NCBI RefSeq assembly: GCF_024323335.1
Contig: NC_066582.1
Location: 181,794,782 to 181,858,781, forward strand
Length of the DNA: 64,000 bases
From: Lathyrus oleraceus
Lineage: Eukaryota; Streptophyta; Magnoliopsida; Fabales; Fabaceae
Direction of reading: 5' to 3'
Shown: positions 1-10,232 of the stretch, piece by piece
Layout: the number at the start of each line of letters is the position of its first letter
How positions within the stretch are numbered: the stretch's first letter is position 1
Notes under the pieces: model-generated
Database searches by the model: none
What the model was told of the DNA's origin: nothing
What the model saw: only the letters and a program-made list of their open reading frames with translations
Made by a program: the position numbers and the translations under genes

Positions 1-275
1 GATTATCCATGTGCCTTAACCAAAGCGCAAACGATCATGCCAGACGCAGTTGTTCGTTTCAATCCCTCTTTTGCCTAGACCGCCCTTTCGGGTTTTCAAT
101 CCACCGGGATACCCTTTTTTGCCCAAGCCGCCTTTTCAGGTTTTCGACTTGCCAGGTGTACAATTTTTCCTTTTTTATCCCTAATTTTTGCCCGAACCTT
201 TTCCTTCTGTTTTCGGTTCGCCGGGATGCCCATTTTTGCCTGGAATATTTTATTCTTTTCGTCCAGCGGGTCTCT
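1..275 (-). repeat. Start of the 3' non-coding region of copy B
   Basis: Follows the integrase stop at 276 on the - strand. It contains four to five diverged units with (G/C)CCTTTTCGGG or CCCTTTCGGGT-like palindromes and TTTTTGCC, equivalent to 21118-21280 in copy A. Confidence 0.65.
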
Positions 276-700
276 TTATACGAAGTATTTTTTAACTGCA
301 TCAGCATTCACAGGGGATGGAAAATCCTCGCCATCCATGGTCGTCAGCAATAAGGCTCCGCCAGAGAAAACCTTCTTGACCACGAATGGACCTTCATAAT
401 TGGGTGCCCATTTGCCCCTACGGTCGTTTTGAGGAGGAAGGATCCTTTTCAGCACCATATCACCCACGTGATACACACGAGGTCGTACCTTTCGGTCAAA
501 AGCACGCTTCATCCGTTGCTGGTACAACTGCCCATGACAGATGGCTGCCAACCTCTTTTCCTCAATCAGGCTTAACTCTTCATACCGGGTCCTTACCCAC
601 TCAGCCTCTTGCAACTTTACGTCCATCAGGACTCTCAAAGAGGGAATTTGAACTTCAATCGGTAATACGGCTTCCATTCCATATACCAACGAGAAATGCT
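276..700 (-). pseudogene. Integrase C-terminal remnant, copy B
   Basis: About 140 codons matching the end of the A polyprotein, from FSLVYGMEAVLP to VKKYF, including PNYEGPFVV. It is fused upstream to a second-RNase-H fragment (KYEAGILGIE) near 700-725. The zinc region and the whole D-D-E core are missing, so it cannot integrate DNA. Confidence 0.9.
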
Positions 701-1009
701 TTTGCCCTAGTAGGCTCACGCACCGAGGTTCGATACCCAGGATACCAGCTTCATACTTAATCACACCGTCGGTGCATTCAAATGCTAGTCAGGAAGCACA
801 AGGAATGTGGGATCTCTTCGGCGCAACCAGAACGACACCAACTCCGCTTCCATTCATGTTAATGGCCCCATCAGACATCAGAATTCGTTCGGATTTAGGG
901 CCAGGCCCCTCCTCCGGGATCGGTTCCTCATAATCTTTCGATTTGAGCACCTCGAGATGTCCTCATCAGGGAACTCAAACATCATCAGTTGATAATCCTC
1001 CACGGGTTG
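700..1009 (-). pseudogene. Second RNase H remnant, copy B
   Basis: Frameshifted fragments matching the first third of the second RNase H of A (around residues 560-630) can be followed on the - strand, ending at the fusion with integrase. The last catalytic Asp region is deleted. Confidence 0.6.
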
Positions 1010-1870
1010 TTAGGCGAGGTAATCAGACAATACATTCCCCTTGATTGCCTTCTGAAAGTTGCATTGAATATCGCATTCGGTCAGAATCACTTGCCATCCC
1101 GCAACCCGTCCGGTCAATGCTGGCTTTTCAGATATGTACTTGATCAGATCCATCTTGGAAATCCATAAAGTGGTATGAACCAGCATACACTGTCTCAATC
1201 GGCGAGCAGCCTATGCCAAAGTACAACAAGTTTTCTCGAGCAGTGAATATATTGTTTCACAGTCGGTAAACTTTTTGCTAAGGTAAATTGCATGCTCTTT
1301 TCGACCGGACTCGTCATGCTGCCCCAATACACACCTCATAGACCCCTCGAGGACCGTCAAGTACAGATTAACAGTCTCTTTCCATAGGGAGGCAACAGAA
1401 TCGGAGGCTCCTGCAACTATTCTTTTATTTCTCAATGCCCCTTGGCAATCATTATTCCACCTGACCGTTTGATTTTTTTTTCTCAGCTTGAATATGGGTT
1501 CACACGTGGCTGTTAGACGAAATGTGAACCGTGAAATGCAGTTCAATCTACCTAAGAAACCACGAACCCCCCCTTTTTTTTTTGTTCTCGGTTCAGGCAC
1601 TTCTTGTTTTTTTTTTAAGCAGGATCAACCTCGATTCCTCTCTTACAATGAACCCCAACATCTTACCGGACCGCACTCTGATAGTGCACTTATCTGAATT
1701 CAACCTCCGTTTGAATTGTCTCAACTGGTCCACTCAGCTTGGCCAGATCCACCAGATGCCCCTCTTCTGTTTGGGACTTTGCTATCATGTCATCAACATA
1801 GCATTCGATTTCAGGATGAATCATATCATGAAACAAAGTCACCCTGATATGTGGCACCGGCGTTCTTGAG
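1010..1870 (-). pseudogene. RT C-terminal half and first RNase H remnant, copy B
   Basis: Pieces in two frames match A pol residues of about 250-560: a YVDDMIAKS region (around 1765-1800), FLGRLNYISRF-like sequence, LTVLEGSMRCVLGQ, LSKKFTDCE, LEKTCC, and SKMDLIKYISEKPALTGR. Frameshifts and small deletions separate them. The RT fingers are absent: the linker at 1870-2100 joins directly to PFGLKNAG-like sequence. Confidence 0.85.
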
Positions 1871-2208
1871 ACCGAATGGCATCACCTCCACTCTTGACAC
1901 TTGCCTCGAAGGCGGAACCAACTTTCACTTCCTCTCCGACCTCGGCGGTGCCCAGATTAACGATCTCAACTCGCTCTTCATGCGGATGAATTACCTTCTC
2001 CTCTTATTTCAACAACCTGGCTAATTCCAGCAGATCACAATCTTCTTCGCCTTCTTCTTCGGCATGATAGATCGGATTGTCGAAGTCATATGAGGTGTAA
2101 CCAAACTGTTATCAATGAGATCCGGCGAATTATTTTTCGGAGTCGGAACGAGACAAATCAAAAAGGAAAAAATGAAAACAAACATTGCCATTTTTATTTG
2201 TTTTTAAA
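1870..2208 (-). pseudogene. Pro-RT linker downstream of the intron, copy B
   Basis: The acidic linker (EEEGEEDC, then HPHEERVEIVNLGT) matches the first 80 residues of the A pol exon and the F linker. It then stops at a deletion that removes the N-terminal half of RT. The 3' splice site cannot be fixed; a TTTTTGCAG lies at 2209-2217 on the - strand, and CAG triplets occur nearer the linker. Confidence 0.6.
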
Positions 2209-2377
2209 CTGCAAAAATAAATGAAAAACAAGGAACACCGCTTTTAATTGAAAAACATCCATTTATTTATGATGCAAAATGTTGCAAAATGAAACATGAG
2301 GTGGCCCTTACAATGAACCATTACGTGTCGGGCAACACGCATGGCTTTCATACAAATAAAAACTGAAAAACAAGAAA

Positions 2378-2383
2378 TATTAC
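2378..2383 (-). other. Predicted splice donor of the pro/RT intron, copy B
   Basis: On the - strand GAAGA is followed by GTAATA starting at 2383. As in A and F, the G completes a GAG codon and TAA follows, so the donor contains the stop codon. The main gag frame stops slightly upstream at 2413, so the linker piece here is already pseudogenic. Confidence 0.6.
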
Positions 2384-2412
2384 TCTTCTGGATGAGTGAC
2401 AGTGCTGATCTT

Positions 2413-3648
2413 TTAGGCCTTCCAGCTTCCTGGTACGCACGATTTTATCCACAACTCCAGCTCGCGGTCACTGTCAATCTCTTCACCCACTGTATAGGCG
2501 TGACCTGGATCCAGCACTCCGGTACTGACAAATGCGAACGGTGGACGACGTCTTCTGTTTTGTATAGACGACTCTTGATCCGGCTGATAGCCAACCCCGA
2601 ACATATCCGCCTTCACCACAATGTCTATGATCCTTCCCCAGCATGGGATCCCTCCATTTCTTACCACTTCCACGGCCTGTTTGTAAGAAGAAATGGACAA
2701 CTTTTTCTCTTTCTCAGCAATAATGGCATTCTCCACCTTGACAGTTTCAACTGCCTGACATGGTGTTTCAAATTTTCCACCATCCATTGTTCTCTGAGTC
2801 GTTCCCCTCATCATTACACACCCGTTTGTGGCGACAGCCGCATAACAATTATCACAACCAGGGAAATCTCCATTCTTCATCAGAGGTCTCTGAACCACAG
2901 ACATTGGAGCTTTTAACTGATCCCCATTCATCAGCCCAATCGTCCTCCTATCCTCAGCAATTGCATTCATCCCCATCTGACCATGCGCGGGCATGTGATT
3001 AGCATTAACATTTAGAGATTGTGCAAAACTAATGGCCTTGGAATCCACCAGGTCCTGGACAATATGCTTAAAAGCTTTACAATTCTCCACATTATGTCCA
3101 GGGGCACCAGAGTGAAATTCACATTTGGCATTCTCATCATAACCGGCAGGCCTCTGATCAGGTTTCAACGGAGTCAACATCCTTGGCCGCACCAATCCAA
3201 GATCCTTCAACCTCTTCAACAGAAGAGCATACGTCATAGGTGGCTTATCAAATTGACGATCAACCCCCTTTCCTCTCACTTGGTATCCAGCTTTCTGTGC
3301 TCTCTGTTGAGGTGGTTGATGTTGCTGTTGTACCGATTGATTAACAGCAGGCATTGTTACCGCAACAGTGTACGGGTGATAACGATCCTTACCCCTCTTG
3401 GCATGCACCTCACTTGATTCAACCTCCCTCTTGTGCTGAATACCGCCAGAGGGCTTCTTTACTCCAGACGACAGAGCATCTCCCTGGGTTTCCCCCATTC
3501 TCAGCCAGTTTTCAATCCTCTCCACCTTCTTGGCGATTGCCTTCTGCCCTAAGGCGAGCCCCTGCACGACTTTGAATAACTCTCTCATCATCTCTTTCAG
3601 TTCGAGAAGGTCGGCGTTGGGAAGATTCGTCATTCCTGTGCCAATCAA
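2413..3648 (-). CDS. gag: Internally deleted Gag of copy B
   Basis: 411 codons without a stop. An N-terminal Leu-rich coiled coil (residues about 10-50) is followed by a basic stretch, a Gln-rich tract near 105-120, and a variant zinc knuckle CEFHSGAPGHNVENC (CX2HX5HX4C). A post-Gag region with GDFPGCDNC and a C-terminal linker matching the segment after protease in A (WGRIID, FGVGYQP) complete it. The Gag core and the whole protease (no DTG) are missing, yet the frame is open throughout. It may be the gag of a non-autonomous family, or simply a recent deletion derivative. No function in assembly can be assumed without the core. Confidence 0.8.
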   Translation of the reverse strand: MIGTGMTNLPNADLLELKEMMRELFKVVQGLALGQKAIAKKVERIENWLRMGETQGDALSSGVKKPSGGIQHKREVESSEVHAKRGKDRYHPYTVAVTMPAVNQSVQQQHQPPQQRAQKAGYQVRGKGVDRQFDKPPMTYALLLKRLKDLGLVRPRMLTPLKPDQRPAGYDENAKCEFHSGAPGHNVENCKAFKHIVQDLVDSKAISFAQSLNVNANHMPAHGQMGMNAIAEDRRTIGLMNGDQLKAPMSVVQRPLMKNGDFPGCDNCYAAVATNGCVMMRGTTQRTMDGGKFETPCQAVETVKVENAIIAEKEKKLSISSYKQAVEVVRNGGIPCWGRIIDIVVKADMFGVGYQPDQESSIQNRRRRPPFAFVSTGVLDPGHAYTVGEEIDSDRELELWIKSCVPGSWKA

Positions 3649-4277
3649 ACAGGTTAGAAACTGACACCTGTAAAACAGAAGACAAGTTATTATGGTTCAT
3701 GCATGAATGCAATGTCTATCCGTATGAGGAACACTCTATCTTTTCGATCCTGGTTTCATCGAGACAGATAATAATTCGGCGACAACAATCTGATACTCAT
3801 CATTTGATATCATCATACAGATCAGAAATATATGATTTAGCAAAGATACCACCCAACCATGTGTGTGCTGTGTGAGTACATACAGTAAAGCAAATAAAGC
3901 TTGAAGATCAATCACTGAATGAAAATAACCATCACATATCAAAATGCACAATGAGTTCCATAGTCATACATCAAAGCTGATACAAATTAAATACAATTCT
4001 CTAGAATCAGAAAGGAAATACAAGCAAGTGAATTCCGTCAACAGGCCCGACGGTAATCCATATAAATGATAACAAAAGACTACACTGAAGGAGGCCCCAC
4101 AGATGGCTCTGCATCATCTACCATCCTGGTAAACTTCACCGCGAACCTAAGTTCAGTGTTCTCCTGCTGCAATCTCCCGATCTCCTTCTGGTGAATCTTC
4201 ATCTGCCTGAAGTAATGATCTTTCTCAGCAAGATGATGATCTCTCTCAGCCATGATCTTCGCTTTCTCTGCTTCCCA
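3649..4277 (-). other. Spacer between ORF1 and gag, copy B
   Basis: About 630 bp between the ORF1 stop and the gag start on the - strand, AT-rich, with no supported gene. It is longer than the 298-bp equivalent in A. Confidence 0.6.
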
Positions 4278-5758
4278 TTATGCTGCAAGGGCTCTGGCTC
4301 TGGCATCTCTTTGATCTCTCACAAGGATTTGCCTCCTCTTCTCGTCTTCAATGACCCTCAAGGCTCTGGATAGCTTCTCCTTAGTGATATCATGCTCCTT
4401 TGTCAACGACTCTAAAGCTTGGCTGATCTTCCCATAGTAGGCAGTGTCCATCTCAAAGCGCTTTGCTTCCAGGGCATGTTTCTTATCCTGATCCTCCATC
4501 CTTACTCTGATCTCCTGATTAGCCATCTGAATCCGAGCAACACTCATCTCTAATTCAGTCTTCTCTGCCTGCAACTGATCTCTAGCTTTCTTCATCTCAA
4601 GGAACTCATCCATACTGACAGAAGAGCGTGGCCCCTCAATCAAAGGACACCAAGGATCACCTCCCGGAAATAGTAGATGTGTGATCTCTATCCTCTTCCG
4701 AAGCCAATCATCAAATAGAGGGAAATACCGGCTATTAGCCCTGCCAAAAGGAACCTTGCCCTTCCTCTGAATGTTACGCCATGACCCAGACACCTGCCTT
4801 AACTTGGTCTGATTACCTTCAGCCGGGAAATAGAAAGACTCCTGAATCTCGCGCTCGAGAGGAGGAACCTCCATAGCAAACCCCATCTGTCTCCTAAGAA
4901 GCGTCGGGTTGTAATTAATGCAACCCTGAATTCCTATGAGAGGCACATTGGGAAAACTCCCACAACTGTAGATGAAATCTCGTCCACCCATACCGTTATG
5001 AGTCTAAGCTATATCAGTGGCTCGCAAACCCATCAACCTGACTGAACACTTGACCGTAGGATCAAGAGCGACAAAAGCACCTCGGGAAGGCAAATACCCC
5101 ATAAACCACTTGTACAGCAACTGAGCACAACACCTGATCAGTCCCCCACGCCGTTTCTCGTTCCTGTTATGAACCGAGTAATAGACATCCCCAACCAGAG
5201 TAGGAATAGGATTCCTCTGTATGAACAACCTGGTGGCGTTATGGTCCACAAAGCTCTTTTGATTAGGAAACAGGATGGTCCCATAAATGCTCACAACAAT
5301 CAAGGCACAAACCGTCTTCCAGTTACCCACAGCAGCGTGTTCCTTGGCTTTAGCCTCCTAGAAACTTAGATGAAAACCGGGTAACTTTCCTTTCTCTTTC
5401 AAACCCCCTTTGGTCACCTCCGGACTCAAATAAAGAGCCTGAGAAATCTCAAGGATGTCAGGTTCTCCCCTAATGGCACAAAAAGGAATCTGATCTCTGA
5501 TCTGAATACCCAGGATGCTAGCATAATCCTCCATCAAGGGTCCCAACAAGTAATCTGGGAACACGAAACACCTCAAACCAGGGTCATAGAACTGGAGAAG
5601 AGTATGAATGGCGCTCCTGTCACTGTCGGTGAGCCTGAAAACCAACTTCAGAATACCACCGTATGCCTCACGAAACATCCCCACATGGTCGGGTGTAATC
5701 AACGCTATCATATCCTTCATCACACTGATCTCTGGGTCAAAGAAACTGTAGGCGATGT
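4278..5758 (-). pseudogene. ORF1 of copy B, disrupted by copy A
   Basis: Three - strand open stretches (5758-5358, 5330-5004, 4991-4278) together resemble the whole ORF1 of A. Matches include LLQFYDPGLRCFVFPDY, PFCAIRGEPDI, FPNQKSFVDHNA, LLYKWFMGYLP and FPNVPLIGIQGCINYNP, followed by a long Lys/Glu/Gln coiled coil to the end. A TAG near 4998 sits where A has Trp. Copy A inserted eight codons or so after the probable ORF1 start, and the first codons are at 31815-31840. Confidence 0.88.
5754..5758. repeat. Target-site duplication GATGT, left copy
   Basis: GATGT immediately precedes the 5' LTR and recurs at 31810-31814 directly after the 3' LTR. Both lie in ORF1 of copy B, whose - strand reading resumes across the two flanks. 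A 5-bp duplication is standard for Ty3/gypsy integrase. Confidence 0.95.
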
Positions 5759-6890
5759 TGTAAGACCCCAATTTTGGCCCTAAGATCCCTCATGGCCCAT
5801 ATCATATCATATCATGGCCTCAAGGATCATTGCATGCCCTAGCTTCCCTCCTAGTGGGTGGTCTGCCTTGTGAGTGTGGTTCTTGATCACCAAGCATGTC
5901 TTGCATTTGTATATCTTTGCTTTTCATATGTTTACTAACCAAAAATACAAAAATATTGTCATCTAACCATGTTACTTGCAGCTGAAGCAATCATCAGTCA
6001 AACAGTCAAATCAGCCATTAAACAGTGGATGGTGGCCATTCTTGCAGAATTTGGGCACCATGATCAATAATCAAGAGTTCTTATATGTTGTGACATCATT
6101 TGGAATCAAGACCTCAAGGAATTAGGGTTTGGAATTCATCAGAAGTGGTTCAATCAAGCAAAACCCTAGAAAAGTCAAACTTGGTCAACTGTGGATTTAA
6201 TCAGTGATTTGATGGTGGGAATTGGTTTGAGGGAGCTCATTCATGTCCATATAGGCCTCATATATCATGTCAAACATCATCATGGAAGAATTTGAAGTCA
6301 AACAAGAAATTTCCAAAAATAGAAACTTGACCTGTAATTGGAATTTGCCAAAAATGGAAACTTCTTGATCCTAAACTTACATCATGATACAAGCTTCAAA
6401 TGAATTTTTGCCCAACATGAAAGTTGAAGATCTTGTTCTCCCATTTCCAAAAAGTCCAAGAACACTCAATTCCCATGTATGGTTGGCAAGATGTGATCAA
6501 TTCATTTTCAAAAATTTGTGAACTTCGAAAGGCCATATCTCTCAAACCATTTGGCCAAATTGGGTGGGGTTTTTTCCTACAAGTCACATTTGATCCCCTC
6601 TTTCCAAAAATGTCATCATCATGCACCAAAACTTCACTATTCAAAATGGCCTTTTTGGACTTGTCTTAATTAATTTCAAGTGTAGTGAAAAATTGAGTTT
6701 TTGAATTAGGCATTTCTAACACTTTTGGCCATTTGGGAATGTTCTGAAAATGCATTTTAGTCATGTTGGAAGGCCCATTTTCGCAGCCAGCACCCTACAC
6801 CCCACCACCTAAGTGAAAATGCTCCAATTAGCAAAATGGTCATTTTTAGCAAAGCATAATTAGCATTCACTTAGCAGCTCACTAAACAGC

Positions 6891-6900
6891 AAATATATAG
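6891..6900 (+). promoter_or_regulatory. Candidate TATA box of copy A 5' LTR
   Basis: A TATATA core at 6894-6899 is followed about 30-60 bases later by a CT-rich stretch (ACACACAGAAAACC, TTTCTCTCT) typical of plant transcription starts. It lies 1.1 kb into the LTR. If correct, U3 is about 1.2 kb, and the rest of the LTR plus the leader gives about 5.3 kb of transcribed sequence before ORF1. Copies B (36577) and G (45805) have TATA boxes at comparable LTR positions. Confidence 0.55.
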
Positions 6901-8087
6901 TGGATTTTCTGCCATTTCCAACCCTAGCAGCAGCCTCATTACACACAGAAAACCATTTCTCTCTAAAACATTCATTTTGCACTTTGGAAATTTTCTGCTC
7001 AAACTTTCAAAGAAACACGATTGTTACTTGTTTACTTCATCATTTGTCCTCATCTTGGAGCTGTTGCAAACCTCAAATCTCCACTGTAAGCAAGTTTTCC
7101 AGCACTGCTATTCAAGAACACATCAATGGTGATATTCGATTTGGGCATTTTCAAAGGCTGTTGAGCTACAAGTCACTCTCCATACATCTTTTGGAAGCTT
7201 TGTGGACCTCTGTTTGAGCTTGTATCATCAAAACAACAACTGTTTCCTCCATTTCTTCAAAATCAAGTAAGGTTTCAAATCCATCCTTTTCCAAAATCAT
7301 GTTATGTAATGTATAGATCTCATTCCCCTGATCATTATGAGCTTTGAATGGTTTAAAATGGTTAAGTATTTATGAAGTTATACTGTTTTCAAGTTTGATG
7401 ATGCTTATTCATTTTGCTCGATTCATGACTTGTAGTGTGTTTTAAAGAAAATGAATGATGGATTCTTAATGTGTATGGTGTACTGGTTCTAGTGATATGT
7501 TGGATTCCAATTTCTGGGCGTTTTTGAATTTCACGATTTGGGGAAGGGGATGAGATGCACTGTACATTGAAGAACCCTAATTTGCCCAGAAAACTTTGAA
7601 CGTGTTGCATGCCTCGTTACTGTTACATCCACATGCACCAATCAAATTATTTCGTTCACATGGCCAAAACGCGGTGTTTCGTTAAGTGGTTCCAGTTATT
7701 ACAAAAATGCCATTGTGACCAAATTGTTTAATTAATAATGTTTATTTCTTCAATGTTTATTTCAATTGATGCATCATTTTGTAAAAATCATAACTCATCC
7801 ATTTTAATTCCAAATTTCATGAAAATTTTTGCATTGTGTTCATCTTGATGTCTAGTATTTTATCATGTTTTTATTGAATTTTTGGATGGTTGAATTTTTA
7901 ATGGTATTAGGGTTTTGTTCATGTGTCAATATTTTGTACCTTTTACCAATTCAATTGTGAAATGATGATGATATATCCAATGACCCTGAAATTTTTTGTA
8001 CACAAACTAGACACATTCATGTTTATTTTGATGTAGAGTTTGTAAATTTATCTTATCTGGTCATTGAGTTATGAATTTTTGAATTAG

Positions 8088-8110
8088 GGTGTGACAATTT
8101 GTGTCACACC
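8088..8110 (+). other. Conserved LTR hairpin with GGTGTGACA arms
   Basis: Perfect 9-bp inverted repeat GGTGTGACA / TGTCACACC around the 5-base loop ATTTG. The same arms occur in the LTR of B (35334-35356, - strand, loop ATGTG) and in solo LTR D (52996-53018, loop ATTTG), although surrounding sequence has diverged. It could be an RNA hairpin in the leader or a palindromic protein site (TGACA ... TGTCA). Confidence 0.75.
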
Positions 8111-8840
8111 AATGATGTGCAACTTCATGATTTTTGATAACATACTTCTTTACCTCAAATTGATCTGAATTTTTGCATGAACCTACTCTTGTATGTCTAG
8201 TTTACATGTGAATTTTATTGGAATTAATTGTGGCATTTTCCAATTGATTGAGATTTTTGTCCCCTGTTTGACCAAAATGTTGACTTGTGTGATACATGTT
8301 GCCATTTCATTTGTGAAATTCTCATACTTTATTAGATGGACTTGAAATTTAATATGTGATTACTAGACATCTTAAGCTTTGCCATGGTGTTGATCCCATT
8401 CATTTCTTATATGTTATCACTGAGTTATGAATTTTTGAAGTTGATGCATGTTTGGTTGACTTCTTTGAGCATGCTTGAAATTGTTTTGACTTCCTGATTT
8501 TCATTGACTATCTTCCCATAATCCAATTGAGCTGAAATTTTATATGCATGTCATATTATGGATTAGGATTGATCATGATTTATTTGGTGATTTTTGGAAT
8601 TGGTTATGGTTGGTTTTTAGTTAAGTCTTTCTGTTGACTTCTATGAGCTTTCATTTGCCATGCTTTGACTTCTTTTGATTATGAAATGGTGATGATGCAT
8701 GATATGAACATGAAAACAATTGAGTTTGCTTCTTAAATGTTTGAACTTGATTTTGATTGGATACCACTTGCTGTTTTGACTTTCTCATTCTCTTTTGACC
8801 CTAGGCTTGTCCTAGTGGTCTTGTTGCTTATGTTTGAATT

Positions 8841-9060
8841 CATGTTTTCAGGTTAAGCAACAATGTTCCAAAGAGATCATACAAACTTGATTGAGCTTGA
8901 TTGTTTATGATGAGCTAACCTCTTTGTTTTGTAGGTGGCTTGACTCATATGACTTGAGTCTTGTGCTTTGCACATTTGTCTATTTTGACTGTTGACTTCT
9001 GTTTCCTTTTGCTTTGACTTTTGAATTGTGTACTGATTCTGTTTGACTATTTCAGGTACC
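8841..9060 (+). promoter_or_regulatory. Three conserved splice-acceptor-like sites in the LTR leader
   Basis: Pyrimidine-rich runs end in CAG at 8851 (TTTTCAG), TAG at 8934 (TTTTGTAG) and CAG at 9055 (ATTTCAG), each followed by GT. Solo LTR D has the same three at 53759, 53842 and 53964 with almost the same spacing (83 and 122 versus 83 and 121). B has them on the - strand at 34594, 34504 and 34367. Conserved spacing in three LTR subfamilies suggests use, for instance in splicing of the 5' leader, but no transcript evidence is available here. Confidence 0.35.
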
Positions 9061-9129
9061 ATTAGTTGCTTAGTTCTTTGAACTTGCTTTGCTTTGCTAT
9101 ATAGCAATTTGCATTGAGGTATAATCCCT

Positions 9130-9452
9130 TTTCTTCATGTAGTCTGGAAGACCTGGCCTGTTATTTGGCCAGGCAACTGTCTGAAGTCCTCCTTAAGAGG
9201 CAATGCTTGTGTGTGTTTACATTTGTCCCAAGCAGGAAAAGTCCTTCAAATAAGGCAATTGGTAGAACTCAAGAGATAAGCAACCTATCTCCTACTATTC
9301 TGTGAGTCTTCTCCTTGCTCCCATTACATGGTTGTAGCATTGAGATCCAAGCCCAAGATCTATAGAGTCTTATCTGTGGAGAGAGTTCCTACTTTCTGAA
9401 CTCCCACACTTTCTGATATTCAATGCTCTCCCTGATCAGGGATAAGAGCAAT
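9130..9452 (+). other. Conserved structured block of the LTR, copy A
   Basis: Three hairpins in a row. CCTGGCC / GGCCAGG lies at 9152-9173 (8-base loop). GAGTTC / GAACTC lies at 9383-9403 (9-base loop). TGCTCT / AGAGCA lies at 9424-9450 around the self-complementary core CCCTGATCAGGG. The block is far better conserved than neighbouring LTR sequence in D (54061-54384) and in B (33964-34266, - strand). The arms of the second and third hairpins covary: GGGTTC / GAACCC and AGCTCT / AGAGCT in the other copies. It would lie in the transcribed leader. Confidence 0.7.
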
Positions 9453-9734
9453 GAGGCACACCCCTCATATCCTTTCATCTGCTTCACCTTAGTCCTTCAA
9501 TGGCAAGGTTAAGAGCACCATTGACCCTATTCCAGTTGGCTTCAATGCCTAACCCTTTTGTATGAGCCTCCTTGTTTGGTTATAGTGTGTGCTGAATGCT
9601 GTCATTGATTGGTTGTTGCTTCATATGCACATGTTTGCTTGTATGCTCTATGCATTTATCATCATTAATTGCTCATTATTGCATGATCATCTCGTTTGTC
9701 TTTGTGACATTATCATTGTTGTTTACCCATTGAG

Positions 9735-10232
9735 GACAATTGTAAGACCATTCATTGGCCATTGTTCCTATGATATGGAAGTGAGTTGTAAGACCATTTC
9801 ATTGGCCACTCGTCTTATCTTTGCTTGATGCATTTGTTTGATTGTATGTGAGGATGCAATTGTAAGTCCCTGCAAGTTGGCATTTGTATTCCTAGGACCA
9901 TACTGTGGAGGTTAGAGTAAGCCCAGATAGATTGGCATCTGACATCCATGTTTTGCTTTTGTTTGTTTTATGTGAGGATGCAATTGTAAGTCCCTGCAAG
10001 TTAGCATTTGCTTTCCTATGATCATATGTTGGATATTGGTATAATCCCAGACAGATTGGCATCCGGTATCCACTTTCTTTCATTTTCTTCAGGAGATTAG
10101 TGTAAGTCCATAGAGTGGCCTCTGATATCCATTTCTGTTTTAGGAGATTGGTGTAAATCCATCTATTGGTATCCGGTATCCGCTTTTTGTTTGTGAGATT
10201 GGAGTAAGACCATTGAGTGGCATCCGGTATCA
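9735..10232 (+). repeat. Degenerate tandem repeat with GTAAGTCC ... TTGGCAT core
   Basis: About nine imperfect copies of a 40-65-base unit with the core GTAAGTCC, a short variable spacer, then ATTGGCATCCGGTATCC-like sequence. They begin near 9741, 9785, 9858, 9909, 9983, 10036, 10095, 10150 and 10200. Related units occur in B (about 33297-33440, - strand) and D (about 55335-55530). The array is duplicated in the 3' LTR. GTAAGT resembles a 5' splice site; whether that matters is unknown. Confidence 0.7.

Larger units (their letters stand above)
1..5758 (-). mobile_element. Copy B, left part: internally deleted Ogre-like element
   Basis: Reads on the - strand from ORF1 (4278-5758, cut by copy A) through gag, intron donor, RT/RNase H remnants, the integrase C-terminus and the start of the 3' region at 1-275. 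Its 3' LTR lies beyond the left window edge. The right part (leader, primer-binding site, 5' LTR) is at 31815-37843. Several internal deletions remove the Gag core, protease, half of RT and most of integrase, so it is non-autonomous. Confidence 0.92.

Noticed and set aside
5358..5771. A 137-codon ORF1 frame starting at 5771
   Set aside because: The first residues are read from the LTR of copy A. The true ORF1 start of B is near 31835.
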